A stretch of DNA of 64,000 nucleotides from Mesorhizobium plurifarium (GCA_000824785.1 CCNB01000004.1:607152-671151), one strand, 5' to 3'; positions 1 through 9,050 are shown, numbered from the stretch's first letter. Numbers and translations are program-made. Notes: generated by a model not told the origin, from the letters alone.

Positions 1-148
1 CCCACAAGGGGGGAGATTAGCAGCTTGCGCGGCGGCTCCCTCTCTGCAGCGAACTCTCATCTTTCTAGGTCGGCGATTGGCGAAACCGGCGGCGACGGCT
101 CGATCTCCCCCCTCGTGGGGGAGATGTCCGGCAGGACAGAGGGGGGCG
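1..148. repeat. Palindromic repeat element read in frame inside cobG (left end outside window)
   Basis: The stretch contains inverted GGGGGAGAT/ATCTCCCCC blocks at about 10-17 and 103-126, followed by a tail (about 127-148) of the type seen in abundant Mesorhizobium intergenic palindromes. No stop codon occurs in the cobG frame, so it adds about 49 residues to the protein. The left boundary lies outside the window. Element family assignment is from memory of similar sequences, not from a search. Confidence 0.7.
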
Positions 149-789
149 CCGTAGAGCGCCATCGATCCTCTATTGGCATCTTCGACCTCAGCACCGGTCA
201 CGCCCTCGGCATCGCCCTGCCCTACGGCAGCATGCCGGCCCAAAACCTCATCGACCTTGTCACGCAAGCCTCAACCCTCGGCGCCACCGAAATCCGCCTC
301 GCCCCCGGCCGCGCCTTGCTGTTCCTCAGCCTCTCCACCCCCTCCTTGCTCCAGTCCTCCGCTGCAGCCCTCGGCTTCGTCACCTCCCCCGCCGACCCGC
401 GCACCCGCATCGCCGCCTGCCCCGGCACGCCGGCCTGCGCCTCCGGCCGCATCGCCACCCGCGCCATCGCCGAAACCATTGCAAAACAAAGCGCCGACCT
501 CCTTGACGCCTCGCTGATCCTGCACGTTTCCGGCTGCGCCAAGGGCTGCGCCCATCCCGGGGCGGCAATGCTCACTTTGGTCGGCGACGAAAACGGAGCC
601 GGACTTGTCGTGGACGGGACGGCAAAGGCCCTTCCTGCCGGATACAGGCCGGGCTATGACGCCGCGCGCGGGGTCGCCGGCATTGCGGCGGCGATCGACG
701 ACGCAAGACATCAAGGCGAAACCGCCGCCGCTTGCCTCGCAAGGCTTGGCGCGGCCGGCATCGCCGAACTCTATCGACGGAACCAGTAA
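1..789 (+). CDS. cobG: CobG, precorrin-3B synthase (C-terminal part, cut by window edge)
   Basis: The reading frame is open from base 1, so the gene begins upstream of the window; a TTG at 25 is not a convincing start. CobG uses O2 to convert precorrin-2-derived precorrin-3A to precorrin-3B, the oxygen-dependent step that prepares ring contraction. The four cysteine codons of the sulfite-reductase-like [4Fe-4S] site are visible at 418, 436, 535 and 547 (ACPGTPAC and SGCAKGC). The first ~50 codons are made of a palindromic repeat read in frame, which is not part of the usual CobG fold. The stop at 787-789 abuts the cobH start directly. Identity is clear; integrity of the N-terminal half cannot be judged here. 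Confidence 0.9.
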   Translation, partial: PTRGEISSLRGGSLSAANSHLSRSAIGETGGDGSISPLVGEMSGRTEGGAVERHRSSIGIFDLSTGHALGIALPYGSMPAQNLIDLVTQASTLGATEIRLAPGRALLFLSLSTPSLLQSSAAALGFVTSPADPRTRIAACPGTPACASGRIATRAIAETIAKQSADLLDASLILHVSGCAKGCAHPGAAMLTLVGDENGAGLVVDGTAKALPAGYRPGYDAARGVAGIAAAIDDARHQGETAAACLARLGAAGIAELYRRNQ

Positions 790-1422
790 ATGGCCGCCTA
801 CGACTACATCCATGACGGGATGGCGATCTATGAGCGCTCTTTCGCCATCATCCGCGCCGAGGCGGACCTGTCGCGCTTCTCGGAGGCCGAGGCCGATGTC
901 GCGATCCGCATGATCCATGCCTGCGGCCAGGTCGAAGCCGCCAGGAATTTCGTTTTTTCCAACAGTTTCGTCGATGCGGCCCGCGCGGCCCTTGCCGCCG
1001 GCGCGCCGATCCTCTGCGATGCCGAGATGGTGGCGCATGGCGTCACCCGCGCGCGCCTGCCCGCCGGCAACGAGGTGATCTGCACGCTGCGCGACCCGCG
1101 CACGCACGACATAGCGAAGGCGATCGGCAACACCCGCTCGGCGGCCGCGATCGACCTATGGGGCGAGCGTATGGCAGGCTCGGTCGTCGCCATCGGCAAC
1201 GCGCCGACCGCGCTCTTCTACCTGCTCGAAAAGCTGCGCGACGGCGCGCCGAAGCCGGCCGCGATCATCGGCATGCCGGTCGGCTTCGTCGGTGCTGCCG
1301 AATCCAAGGACGCGCTGGCCGAGAATTCCTATGGCGTGCCCTACGCCATCGTGCGCGGCAGGCTGGGCGGCAGCGCCATGACCGCCGCCGCGCTTAATTC
1401 ATTGGCGAGGCCCGGCCTGTGA
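790..1422 (+). CDS. cobH: CobH, precorrin-8X methylmutase
   Basis: Moves the C-11 methyl group of precorrin-8X to C-12, giving hydrogenobyrinic acid; a soluble cytoplasmic enzyme. The 210-residue length matches the CobH/CbiC family. The catalytic histidine sits in MIHACG at residue 43, the same number as in the Pseudomonas denitrificans enzyme. It starts with ATG immediately after the cobG stop codon, and its own stop overlaps the GTG start of cobI by four bases, which suggests translational coupling in a single cob operon. Confidence 0.97.
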   Translation: MAAYDYIHDGMAIYERSFAIIRAEADLSRFSEAEADVAIRMIHACGQVEAARNFVFSNSFVDAARAALAAGAPILCDAEMVAHGVTRARLPAGNEVICTLRDPRTHDIAKAIGNTRSAAAIDLWGERMAGSVVAIGNAPTALFYLLEKLRDGAPKPAAIIGMPVGFVGAAESKDALAENSYGVPYAIVRGRLGGSAMTAAALNSLARPGL

Positions 1423-2168
1423 ACGCTCTTTTGAAAGGCCGTCTGGTCGGCGTCGGCACTGGTCCCGGCGACCCCGAGCTTTTGACGTTGAAGGCGGCGC
1501 GGGCCCTGGCCGAGGCCGACGTCGTCGCCTATTTCGCCAAGCGCGGCAACAACAGCAACGCGCGCGCCATCGTCGAGGCGCGCTTCCGGCCGGAGATGGT
1601 CGAGCTGCCGCTGCTCTATCCGGTGACGACCGAGATCGACAAGGATCACGACGACTACCGCGCGCAGATCACCGATTTCTACGAGCAGTCGGCCGAGCAG
1701 GTCGCCGAGCATCTCGGCGCCGGCAGGATGGTGGCGGTGCTGTCGGAGGGCGATCCGCTTTTCTACGGCTCCTACATGCACCTGCATGTGCGCCTCGCGC
1801 ACCGCTTCCCGACCGAGGTCATCCCCGGCATCACCGCCATGTCCGGCTGCTGGTCGCAGACCGGCGTGCCGATCGTCCAGGGCGACGATGTGCTGACAGT
1901 GTTGCCGGGCACGATGAGCGAGTTCGAGCTGACCCGTCGGCTGGCCGACACCGATGCAGCGGTGATCATGAAGGTCGGCCGCAACCTGCCGAAGATCAGG
2001 CGCGCGCTCGAAGCCACCGGCAAGCTGGCCAAGGCCGTCTATGTCGAGCGCGGCACCATGCCGGGCAGCGTCTCCATGCGGCTCGCCGACAAGCCGGACG
2101 ACAAGGCGCCCTATTTCGCCATCGTGCTGGTCGCCGGCTGGTTGGCGCGCCCTGGAGCCAAGCCATGA
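1419..2168 (+). CDS. cobI: CobI, precorrin-2 C20-methyltransferase
   Basis: SAM-dependent methylation of precorrin-2 at C-20 to give precorrin-3A. The typical tetrapyrrole methylase N-terminal loop GVGTGPGDPE is at residues 11-20, followed by LLTLKAA. Length 249 residues is normal for the family. The start is a GTG overlapping the cobH stop (GTGA), and its stop overlaps the cobJ ATG, so the three genes are read as one coupled unit. Confidence 0.97.
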   Translation: MNALLKGRLVGVGTGPGDPELLTLKAARALAEADVVAYFAKRGNNSNARAIVEARFRPEMVELPLLYPVTTEIDKDHDDYRAQITDFYEQSAEQVAEHLGAGRMVAVLSEGDPLFYGSYMHLHVRLAHRFPTEVIPGITAMSGCWSQTGVPIVQGDDVLTVLPGTMSEFELTRRLADTDAAVIMKVGRNLPKIRRALEATGKLAKAVYVERGTMPGSVSMRLADKPDDKAPYFAIVLVAGWLARPGAKP

Positions 2169-2929
2169 GCGGCCGCCTTACCGTCATCGGTCTCGGACCC
2201 GGCAACGCCGACCAGGTTACGCCGCAGGCTGCCAATGCCGTCGCCGAGGCTTCCTTCTTCTACGGTTACAAACCCTATCTCGACCGCCTCGAATTGCGGT
2301 CCGACCAGACCCGCATCGCTTCCGACAATCGCGAGGAGCTTGCGCGCTCCAACGAAGCGTTGGCCAAAGCGGCCGAGGGCCACAGCGTCGCGGTCGTTTC
2401 CGGCGGCGATCCCGGCGTCTTCGCCATGGCCGCGGCCGTTTGCGAGGCGATCGAAGCCGGTCCCGCCGAATGGCGTGCCATCGACCTTTCGGTCGTCCCG
2501 GGCGTCACCGCCATGCTTGCCGTCGCCGCCCGCATCGGCGCGCCGCTCGGGCACGATTTCTGCGCCATCTCGCTGTCCGACAACCTGAAGCCGTGGGAGC
2601 TGATCGAGCTGCGCCTGCTGGCGGCGGCCGGAGCCGGCTTCGTCATCGCGCTCTACAACCCGATCAGCAAGGCCCGCCCCTGGCAGCTTGGCCGCGCCTT
2701 CGAATGCCTGAAGGCGATCCTGCCCGGCACAACGCCGGTGATCTTCGGCCGCGCCGCCGGCCGTCCCGACGAGCGCATCGAGGTTTTCCTGCTGGCGGAC
2801 GCCGATGCGGCAAAAGCCGACATGTCGACCTGCATCATCATCGGCTCGCCCGAGACCCGTATCATCAAGCGCGGCGAAAAACCCGCGCTCGTCTACACGC
2901 CGCGTTCGGCAACGGGTTCGAACAGATGA
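2165..2929 (+). CDS. cobJ: CobJ, precorrin-3B C17-methyltransferase
   Basis: Methylates precorrin-3B at C-17 and performs the ring contraction that yields precorrin-4. The N-terminal IGLGPGNADQVTP motif and the later VSGGDPGVFAMA motif are those of CobJ/CbiH. Its 254 residues match single-domain CobJ. The ATG overlaps the cobI stop. The 3' end runs 37 bp into the 3' end of cobK, which is on the opposite strand, so these two genes are convergent and overlapping. Confidence 0.97.
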   Translation: MSGRLTVIGLGPGNADQVTPQAANAVAEASFFYGYKPYLDRLELRSDQTRIASDNREELARSNEALAKAAEGHSVAVVSGGDPGVFAMAAAVCEAIEAGPAEWRAIDLSVVPGVTAMLAVAARIGAPLGHDFCAISLSDNLKPWELIELRLLAAAGAGFVIALYNPISKARPWQLGRAFECLKAILPGTTPVIFGRAAGRPDERIEVFLLADADAAKADMSTCIIIGSPETRIIKRGEKPALVYTPRSATGSNR

Positions 2930-3660
2930 TCGACCTTTGCCGCCAGCGCATCGACGGTCTCGGCCGAAGGAACGTCCGGCAAAGGTGGCCGGCGGATCAT
3001 GACCACGTCGATGCCGAGCGCCCGCGCAGCGGCGATCTTGCCATAGGTCGCCTCGCCGCCGCTGTTCTTGGAAACGATCGCGTCGATGCCGTATTTTTCG
3101 AGCAGCGCCCGCTCGTCGGCTTCCTGAAACGGTCCGCGCGCCAACAAGTAGAGCGCATCGGGCACCGCGAGCTTCGGCTCGACGGGATCGACACTGCGGA
3201 TCAGATAGTTGTGCTGTGGCGCGGCCTCGAAGGCGCCGGCCTCCTGCCGGCCAATCGCAAGGAAAACGCGGCGCGGCGCCGTACCGAGCGCACTTGCCGC
3301 CTCGGCGGCACTGTCGACGAGCGTCCAGCGATCGCCCGCGACGGGCTCCCAGCCGGGACGGCGCAGCGCCAGGAGCGGCACGCCGGATTTCGTTGCTGCT
3401 TCGGCGGCATTGGCCGAGATGCGCGCGGCATATGGATGCGTGGCGTCGATCAGCAGATCGATACGTTCCTCGTGAAGATAGCCCGCCAGCCCGCCGGCGC
3501 CGCCAAAGCCGCCGACACGCACCGGCACGCCCTGCGCGACAGGGCTTTCGGTGCGGCCGGCCAGCGACAGCGTGACCGAGAAATCCGCGCGACGAGCCAG
3601 CTTCGCAGCCAGTTGCCGGGCTTCCGTCGTTCCGCCGAGGATCAGAATGCGGTGGGTCAT
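2893..3660 (-). CDS. cobK: CobK, precorrin-6A reductase
   Basis: NADPH-dependent reduction of precorrin-6A to precorrin-6B. The start of the protein, THRILILGGTTEARQLA, carries the characteristic glycine-rich nucleotide-binding loop, and SKNSGG near the C terminus is also typical. The long upstream extension of this frame is antisense to cobL and is not part of the protein; I chose the ATG at 3660, with another ATG at 3663. It is the only reversed gene in the cluster, convergent with cobJ and head-to-head with cobL, so it must have its own promoter, which would lie inside the cobL coding sequence. Confidence 0.95.
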   Translation of the reverse strand: MTHRILILGGTTEARQLAAKLARRADFSVTLSLAGRTESPVAQGVPVRVGGFGGAGGLAGYLHEERIDLLIDATHPYAARISANAAEAATKSGVPLLALRRPGWEPVAGDRWTLVDSAAEAASALGTAPRRVFLAIGRQEAGAFEAAPQHNYLIRSVDPVEPKLAVPDALYLLARGPFQEADERALLEKYGIDAIVSKNSGGEATYGKIAAARALGIDVVMIRRPPLPDVPSAETVDALAAKVDHLFEPVAERGV

Positions 3661-3661
3661 C

Positions 3662-4903
3662 ATGCCTGCTAAGGGTCCGCTCGCCGCCAAGCGCGCCTCA
3701 AAATGGCTCACCATCGTCGGCATTGGCGAGGACGGTGTAGCGGGTCTCGGCGACGAGGCCAAGCGCAGGATCGCCGAGGCCGAAGTCGTCTTCGGCGGCA
3801 GGCGGCATCTTGGTCTCGTCGCGTCCCTGGCCAAGGGCGAGGTACGCCCGTGGCCGACACCCTTCGATGCCGAAATGCGCGACGTGCTGGCGCTCAAGGG
3901 CAAAAAAATCTGCGTGCTCGCGTCCGGCGACCCGTTTTTCCATGGCGTCGGCGTCACGCTGGCCCGCAAGGTCAAGCCGGAGCAAATGCTCGTCCTGCCG
4001 GCGCCCTCGTCTCTGTCGCTGGCCGCATCCCGTCTCGGCTGGGCCTTGCAGGACGTCGAGACCATCTCGCTGCACGGCCATTCGATCGACCTGATCAGGC
4101 CGCTTCTTCATCCCGGCGCGCGCATCCTGGCGCTTACCTCGGACGCAGACGCTCCCTCCGCCATCGCCGCGCTGCTCGACGAGCTCGGCTTCGGCCCTTC
4201 GCGGCTAACGGTCCTCGAAGCACTTGGCGGTCCTGATGAAACGCGCCGCACCGTTCGCGCCGATACCTTCGATCTTAAAAAAATCAACCCGCTCAACGTG
4301 CTGGCGCTCGACATTGAATCGACGCCGGATGCGCGCATCCTGCCCCTGACCGTCGGCCTCGCCGATCATCTCTTCGAGCATGACGGCCAGATCACCAAGC
4401 GCGAGATCCGCGCCATCACGCTCTCGGCGCTGGCGCCGCGGCGCGGCGAATTGCTGTGGGATATCGGCGCCGGCTCCGGCTCGATCGGCATCGAATGGAT
4501 GATGGCGCATCCTTCGCTGCGCGCCATTGCCATCGAGGCCAACAACGAACGCGCCGCGCGCATCGCCCGCAATGCCGCGCATTGTGGCGTGCCCGGCCTC
4601 GTCGTGGTCGAAGGAGCCGCGCCCAAGGCGCTGGCAAAATTGGAGACGCCTGATGCCATCTTCATCGGCGGCGGCGGCAGCGATGCCGGCGTGCTGGAAA
4701 AGGCGATCAAGGCGCTGCGTCCTGGTGGCCGGCTCGTCGCCAACGCGGTGACGCTGGAGATGGAAGCCCTGCTGCTTGATCAGAACAACAGGCGCGGCGG
4801 CGACTTGACCCGCATCGCGCTGTCGCGCGCGGCGCCTGTCGGCTCGATGCAAGCCTGGCGTCCGGCCATGCCGGTCACGCAGTGGAGCTGGACAAAACCA
4901 TGA
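3662..4903 (+). CDS. cobL: CobL, precorrin-6Y C5,15-methyltransferase (decarboxylating)
   Basis: Bifunctional enzyme that methylates precorrin-6B at C-5 and C-15 and removes the acetate carboxyl at C-12, giving precorrin-8X. The N-terminal tetrapyrrole methylase domain spans about residues 10-210 (TIVGIGEDG near the start); the C-terminal CbiT-like methyltransferase domain has a SAM loop DIGAGSGSIGIEW near residues 267-279. With the ATG at 3662 the protein is 413 residues, the expected length. That ATG overlaps the start codon region of cobK on the other strand. Its stop overlaps the cobE ATG. Confidence 0.97.
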   Translation: MPAKGPLAAKRASKWLTIVGIGEDGVAGLGDEAKRRIAEAEVVFGGRRHLGLVASLAKGEVRPWPTPFDAEMRDVLALKGKKICVLASGDPFFHGVGVTLARKVKPEQMLVLPAPSSLSLAASRLGWALQDVETISLHGHSIDLIRPLLHPGARILALTSDADAPSAIAALLDELGFGPSRLTVLEALGGPDETRRTVRADTFDLKKINPLNVLALDIESTPDARILPLTVGLADHLFEHDGQITKREIRAITLSALAPRRGELLWDIGAGSGSIGIEWMMAHPSLRAIAIEANNERAARIARNAAHCGVPGLVVVEGAAPKALAKLETPDAIFIGGGGSDAGVLEKAIKALRPGGRLVANAVTLEMEALLLDQNNRRGGDLTRIALSRAAPVGSMQAWRPAMPVTQWSWTKP

Positions 4904-5400
4904 TGGTCGCGGGCATAGGCAGCCGCAAAGGCGTGAGCGTCGAAGAAGTGCTGGCGGCGATCGAGACCGCGCTTGAAGCGCATGGACTCGCGATGACGGC
5001 ATTGTCCGCCTTGGCAACAACGGAATTCAAACGCAAAGAAGAAGCCATTTTTGCCGCCGGTCGTAAGCTCAGCCTCCCGGTGATAGTGGTGGATGGCGCT
5101 GGCGCCGAACCGCCGCGCCCCCTCACCCAGCCTCCGCTTCGCTCGGCTGACCTCTCCCCAAGGGGAGAGGAGGCTGCCAGCGTGGGCGCCGATCTCTTCT
5201 CCCCGCCGGGGAGAAGGTGGCCCGAAGGGCCGGATGAGGGGGCCGCCTCGCGCAACCTCTCGCAAGAACTTGCCGGCACGCCGTCGGTTTCGGAGGCGTC
5301 CGCTCTCGCGGTCGCCGGGGCCGGTGCAAGGCTGCTCGGGCCACGCACGGTGCTTGGCCCGGTCACCTGCGCCATCGCCATCAGCGGAGATGCGCCATGA
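4900..5400 (+). CDS. cobE: CobE/CbiG C-terminal-like cobalamin biosynthesis protein with in-frame repeat insert
   Basis: CobE is a small protein of the aerobic pathway related to the C-terminal domain of CbiG; its exact role is not firmly established. The start VAGIGSRKG and the middle TEFKRKEEA match the family. I chose the ATG at 4900 because it overlaps the cobL stop; a GTG at 4882 is possible. About 42 residues (from roughly PPRPLTQPP to DEGAASR) come from a palindromic repeat; the conserved CobE sequence resumes after it ([12 protein letters not shown]). The gene therefore looks intact but longer than the family norm. Its stop overlaps the cobM ATG. Confidence 0.85.
   Translation: MMVAGIGSRKGVSVEEVLAAIETALEAHGLAMTALSALATTEFKRKEEAIFAAGRKLSLPVIVVDGAGAEPPRPLTQPPLRSADLSPRGEEAASVGADLFSPPGRRWPEGPDEGAASRNLSQELAGTPSVSEASALAVAGAGARLLGPRTVLGPVTCAIAISGDAP
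5117..5243. repeat. 127-bp palindromic repeat inserted in frame in cobE
   Basis: The element has perfect 9-bp terminal inverted repeats GCCCCCTCA (5117-5125) and TGAGGGGGC (5235-5243) and two internal hairpins, CTCTCCCC/GGGGAGAG near 5153-5170 and CTTCTCCCC/GGGGAGAAG near 5196-5217. No stop occurs in the cobE frame. The same style of element is common between genes in Mesorhizobium-type genomes; here it is translated. Confidence 0.8.
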
Positions 5401-6161
5401 CCGTCCATTTCATCGGCGCCGGCCCGGGTGCGGCCGATCTCATCACGCTGCGCGGCGCGCGGCTGCTCGCAAGTTGCCCGGTCTGCCTTCATGCCGGCTC
5501 GATCGTCGCACCGGAGCTGCTCGAGCACTGCGCGCCCGGCACCAAGCTGGTCGACACCGCGCCGATGTCGCTCGACGAGATCGAGGCCGAATATGTCGCC
5601 GCGCACAAGGCCGGCCAGGATGTCGCCCGCCTGCATTCCGGCGATCTTTCGGTGTGGAGCGCGGTGGCCGAGCAGATCAGGCGGCTGGAAAAGCACGCCA
5701 TCCCCTACACATTGACCCCCGGCGTGCCGTCCTTCGCGGCGGCGGCGGCGGCACTTCGCCGCGAGCTCACAATTCCCGAGCTGGCGCAAAGCCTGGTGCT
5801 GACCCGCGTTTCCGGCCGCGCCTCGAAAATGCCGCCAGGCGAGACGCTTGCCGGCTTCGGCCGCACCGGCGCCACGCTCGCCATCCATCTTGCCATCCAT
5901 GCCGTCGACCGCATCGTCGCCGATTTGACGCCGCTCTACGGCGCCGAATGCCCGGTCGCGGTCGTCTTCCGCGCCTCGTGGCCGGACGAGCGCATCCTGA
6001 CCGGCACGCTGGGAACCATCGAAGCGCAGTTGGCGGAAAACCCGATGGAACGCACGGCGATCATCTTCGTCGGCAGCGCGCTCGCGGCGCAGGATTTCGG
6101 CGAAAGCTCACTCTACGACGCCCATTACCAACGGCGTTTTCGCGGACGGGACGGATTGTGA
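5397..6161 (+). CDS. cobM: CobM, precorrin-4 C11-methyltransferase
   Basis: Methylates precorrin-4 at C-11 to give precorrin-5. The N terminus [19 protein letters not shown] and the [11 protein letters not shown] motif are those of CobM/CbiF. Length 254 residues is normal. ATG overlaps the cobE stop by four bases; the stop overlaps the GTG of cobA, continuing the chain of coupled starts. Confidence 0.97.
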   Translation: MTVHFIGAGPGAADLITLRGARLLASCPVCLHAGSIVAPELLEHCAPGTKLVDTAPMSLDEIEAEYVAAHKAGQDVARLHSGDLSVWSAVAEQIRRLEKHAIPYTLTPGVPSFAAAAAALRRELTIPELAQSLVLTRVSGRASKMPPGETLAGFGRTGATLAIHLAIHAVDRIVADLTPLYGAECPVAVVFRASWPDERILTGTLGTIEAQLAENPMERTAIIFVGSALAAQDFGESSLYDAHYQRRFRGRDGL

Positions 6162-6973
6162 ACGGCAGCGCCAATATGAACGGACGGGCAAATCTGGAGC
6201 AGGCGCTGGCGCGGCTGAACTTCAAGCCGCGGGAGCTCGAGCCCGGCCATGTCTGGCTGGCCGGCGCCGGCCCCGGCGACCCCGGCTGCCTGACGCTTGA
6301 GGTGCTGGCGGCGCTCGGGCAATGCGACGCGCTGGTTTATGACGCGCTGGTCTCGCCCGATATCGTGGCGGTCGCCCAGGGCGCCGAGCTTTTCTACGCC
6401 GGAAAACGCGGCGGCCAGCCCTCGATGAAGCAGGACGACATCAACGCCCTGCTCGTGCGGCTGGCGCGCGAAGGCCGCCGCGTCGTGCGGCTCAAGGGCG
6501 GCGACCCTTATATTTTCGGCCGTGGCGGCGAAGAGGCTCTGGCGCTGGCGGGCGAAGAAATTCCGTTCCGGGTGCTTTCCGGCCTGACCTCGGGCCTCAG
6601 CGCATTGGCCGCCACCGGCATTCCCGCCACCATGCGCGGCATCAACAAGGCCGTCATCCTGGCGACCGGCCACGCGGCGGGCGCTGATGACGACATCGAC
6701 TGGACGGCGATCGCTCGCACCGGGCAGCCGGTCGTCGTCTATATGGGCATGGCCAATTTGCCGGTGATCGCGGCAAAGCTGCTGAGCGGCGGCCTCGCGC
6801 CGTCGACGCCCGCGGCTGTGATCGTCGCGGCGACCACGCCGCAGGAGCGCATCGTCGTCGCCACGCTCGCCACCATCGCCGAGGAAGCAGCGGCCGCCGG
6901 GCTCGCTTCGCCGGCCCTGATCGTCGTCGGCGGCATCGTCGCCATGCGCGCCGCGCTGGCGGGTGATTTGTGA
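6158..6973 (+). CDS. cobA: CobA, uroporphyrinogen-III C-methyltransferase
   Basis: Adds methyl groups at C-2 and C-7 of uroporphyrinogen III to make precorrin-2, the entry step to corrinoids. Single-domain SUMT without the CysG dehydrogenase/ferrochelatase part. The SAM loop [14 protein letters not shown] is near residues 33-46 and [16 protein letters not shown] follows in the middle. The GTG at 6158 overlaps the cobM stop; an internal ATG at 6176 is an alternative that would shorten the protein by six residues. Its stop overlaps the cobB GTG. Confidence 0.97.
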   Translation: MNGSANMNGRANLEQALARLNFKPRELEPGHVWLAGAGPGDPGCLTLEVLAALGQCDALVYDALVSPDIVAVAQGAELFYAGKRGGQPSMKQDDINALLVRLAREGRRVVRLKGGDPYIFGRGGEEALALAGEEIPFRVLSGLTSGLSALAATGIPATMRGINKAVILATGHAAGADDDIDWTAIARTGQPVVVYMGMANLPVIAAKLLSGGLAPSTPAAVIVAATTPQERIVVATLATIAEEAAAAGLASPALIVVGGIVAMRAALAGDL

Positions 6974-8286
6974 CCGCCCGCGCGATCATCATCGGCGCGC
7001 CGCGCTCCGGCTCGGGCAAGACCAGCGTCACCATCGGCCTGTTGCGCGCGCTCGCCCGGCGCGGCCTGAAGGTGCGCGGCGCGAAGTCGGGACCGGACTA
7101 TATCGACCCGGGTTTCCACACCGCCGCCACCGGCCTCTCCGGCGTCAATCTCGACAGCTGGGCGATGTCGCCTTCCCTGCTCAACGCGCTGGCGGGCCAA
7201 GCCGCGGACGACGCCGAATATATCATCCTCGAAAGCGCGATGGGCCTGTTCGACGGCATCCCCGCGCCTGAAGGCCGCTCCGGCTCGGCCGCCGATCTCG
7301 CCCGGCTCTACAACCTGCCTGTCCTTCTGGTGCTCGATGTTTCCGGCCAGTCGACCACGGCCGCCGCCGTCGCCAAGGGTTTCGCCACCTACGACCCGGA
7401 TGTCCGCATGGCCGGCGTCGTGCTCAACCGGCTCGGCAGCGAACGCCACCGGCGGCTGTCCGGCGACGCCATCGAGGCGATCGGCCTGCCCGTGGTCGGC
7501 GCCATCCTGCGCGACCCGACGCTCAACCTGCCCGAACGGCATCTCGGCCTCGTCCAGGCCGGCGAGTACGAGAACCTGATGGCGCATCTCGACCGCCTGG
7601 CCGACATGATCGAGGCATCGCTCGACATCGACGCCATCCTGGCGCTGGCGACGCCGCTGCAACCGGCGGCCGGCGACTTCGGCGATGCGCTGCGGCCGCC
7701 CGGGCAGCGCATCGCGCTGGCGGAAGACGCCGCCTTCAGCTTCCTCTATCCGCATGTCGCCACGCATTGGCGCAAGGCCGGCGCCGAGATCGTGCCTTTC
7801 TCACCGCTTGCCGACGAAGCGCCTGCCGAGGATTGCGAGGTCTGCTGGCTGCCTGGCGGCTATCCCGAGCTGCATGCCGGCAAGCTCGCGGCCGCGGCGA
7901 ACTTCCAGGCGGGAATGGCCCGCTTTGCGGCGACCAAGCCGGTTCACGGCGAGTGCGGCGGCTTCATGGTGCTGGGCGAAGGGCTGGAGGACGCGGGCGG
8001 TGACAGCCACAAGATGCTCGGCCTGCTGGGCCATTCGACCAGTTTCGCCAAGCGGAAGATGAACCTTGGCTATCGTGAGGCGCGGCTGCGCGCCGACTGC
8101 CCCCTGGGGCCGGAGGGCACGCTGATCCGCGGCCATGAATTCCACTATGCGCAGATGACCGCCACGGGCAATGACGAGCCCTTGGCCGATCTTGCCGATG
8201 GCCAGGGTAGCCCGCTCGGCGCCTCAGGCTACCGGCGCGGCCATGTCAGCGGCACTTTCTTCCATGCCATTGCGAGGGGCGCATGA
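6970..8286 (+). CDS. cobB: CobB, hydrogenobyrinic (cobyrinic) acid a,c-diamide synthase
   Basis: Glutamine- and ATP-dependent amidation of the a and c side chains of hydrogenobyrinic acid, the last step before cobalt insertion in the aerobic route. The N-terminal dethiobiotin-synthetase-like domain carries the P-loop GSGKTSVT (residues about 12-19); the C-terminal class I glutamine amidotransferase domain carries HGECGGFMVLG with the nucleophile Cys at about residue 329. Length 438 residues is normal. GTG start overlapping the cobA stop; stop overlapping the cobS ATG. Confidence 0.97.
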   Translation: MTARAIIIGAPRSGSGKTSVTIGLLRALARRGLKVRGAKSGPDYIDPGFHTAATGLSGVNLDSWAMSPSLLNALAGQAADDAEYIILESAMGLFDGIPAPEGRSGSAADLARLYNLPVLLVLDVSGQSTTAAAVAKGFATYDPDVRMAGVVLNRLGSERHRRLSGDAIEAIGLPVVGAILRDPTLNLPERHLGLVQAGEYENLMAHLDRLADMIEASLDIDAILALATPLQPAAGDFGDALRPPGQRIALAEDAAFSFLYPHVATHWRKAGAEIVPFSPLADEAPAEDCEVCWLPGGYPELHAGKLAAAANFQAGMARFAATKPVHGECGGFMVLGEGLEDAGGDSHKMLGLLGHSTSFAKRKMNLGYREARLRADCPLGPEGTLIRGHEFHYAQMTATGNDEPLADLADGQGSPLGASGYRRGHVSGTFFHAIARGA

Positions 8287-9050
8287 GAGGCCCCTCCGCG
8301 CCCCGGCAAGTGCTTGACGACATCGGCCTCAGCCTCGTCTTCTTCACCAGGCTGAGGTTGCCATCGAGCGATTTCGGCGGCCGCAGCCTGGCGGATGCGA
8401 TCTGGGCGGCGCCCTTTGCCGGTCTCGCGGTGGCGATCATCGGCGCGCTCGTCTACGCCATCGCCGACGTCTTCGGCCTCGCGGCCGCACCGGCCGCGGC
8501 GCTCACGCTCGCCGCGACAGTGCTCGTGACCGGTTGCCTGCACGAGGACGGGCTTTCCGACATCGCCGACGGTTTTTGGGGCGGCCGGACGCGCGACAGG
8601 AAGCTGGAGATTATGCGCGACAGCCGCATCGGCGCCTATGGCGCCGCCGCGCTTGGGCTGTCGCTGCTCATCCGCTGGAGCGCGCTGTCCGAGCTCACCG
8701 GTCCCGGCCACGTCGTCCTGGCGCTGCTAGCCGCGCATGCCGGCTCGCGCGGCCTGTTCGGCGCCTTCATGCATCTTCTGCCGCCGGCCCGCAGCGACGG
8801 CCTGTCGGCCAATGCTGGCTCTGTCACCACCGAGACCGCCATCATCGGTGCTGCGCTCGGCGCGGTGGCGCTGCTGGCGCTCGGCCTTGGCGGCGCGATC
8901 GCGGCGCTGATCCTGCTCGGCCTGGTCTTCGCGGGCTTCCGCGCGCTTTGCCTCAGCCAGATCGGCGGCCAGACCGGCGACACGATCGGCGCGCTGCAGC
9001 AGCTTGGCGAGATCGCCGTTCTTCTCGTCGCGTCCGTTTGCCTTTCCTGA
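8283..9050 (+). CDS. cobS: Adenosylcobinamide-GDP ribazoletransferase (cobalamin synthase; CobS/CobV)
   Basis: Membrane enzyme joining adenosylcobinamide-GDP with alpha-ribazole to form adenosylcobalamin. The family signature EDGLSDIADGFWGGR begins at residue 88; several hydrophobic alanine/leucine-rich segments (about 45-85, 120-150 and 180-225) fit an integral membrane protein. In Pseudomonas denitrificans nomenclature this is CobV; it is not the cobaltochelatase subunit also called CobS. ATG overlaps the cobB stop. Confidence 0.95.
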   Translation: MRGPSAPRQVLDDIGLSLVFFTRLRLPSSDFGGRSLADAIWAAPFAGLAVAIIGALVYAIADVFGLAAAPAAALTLAATVLVTGCLHEDGLSDIADGFWGGRTRDRKLEIMRDSRIGAYGAAALGLSLLIRWSALSELTGPGHVVLALLAAHAGSRGLFGAFMHLLPPARSDGLSANAGSVTTETAIIGAALGAVALLALGLGGAIAALILLGLVFAGFRALCLSQIGGQTGDTIGALQQLGEIAVLLVASVCLS

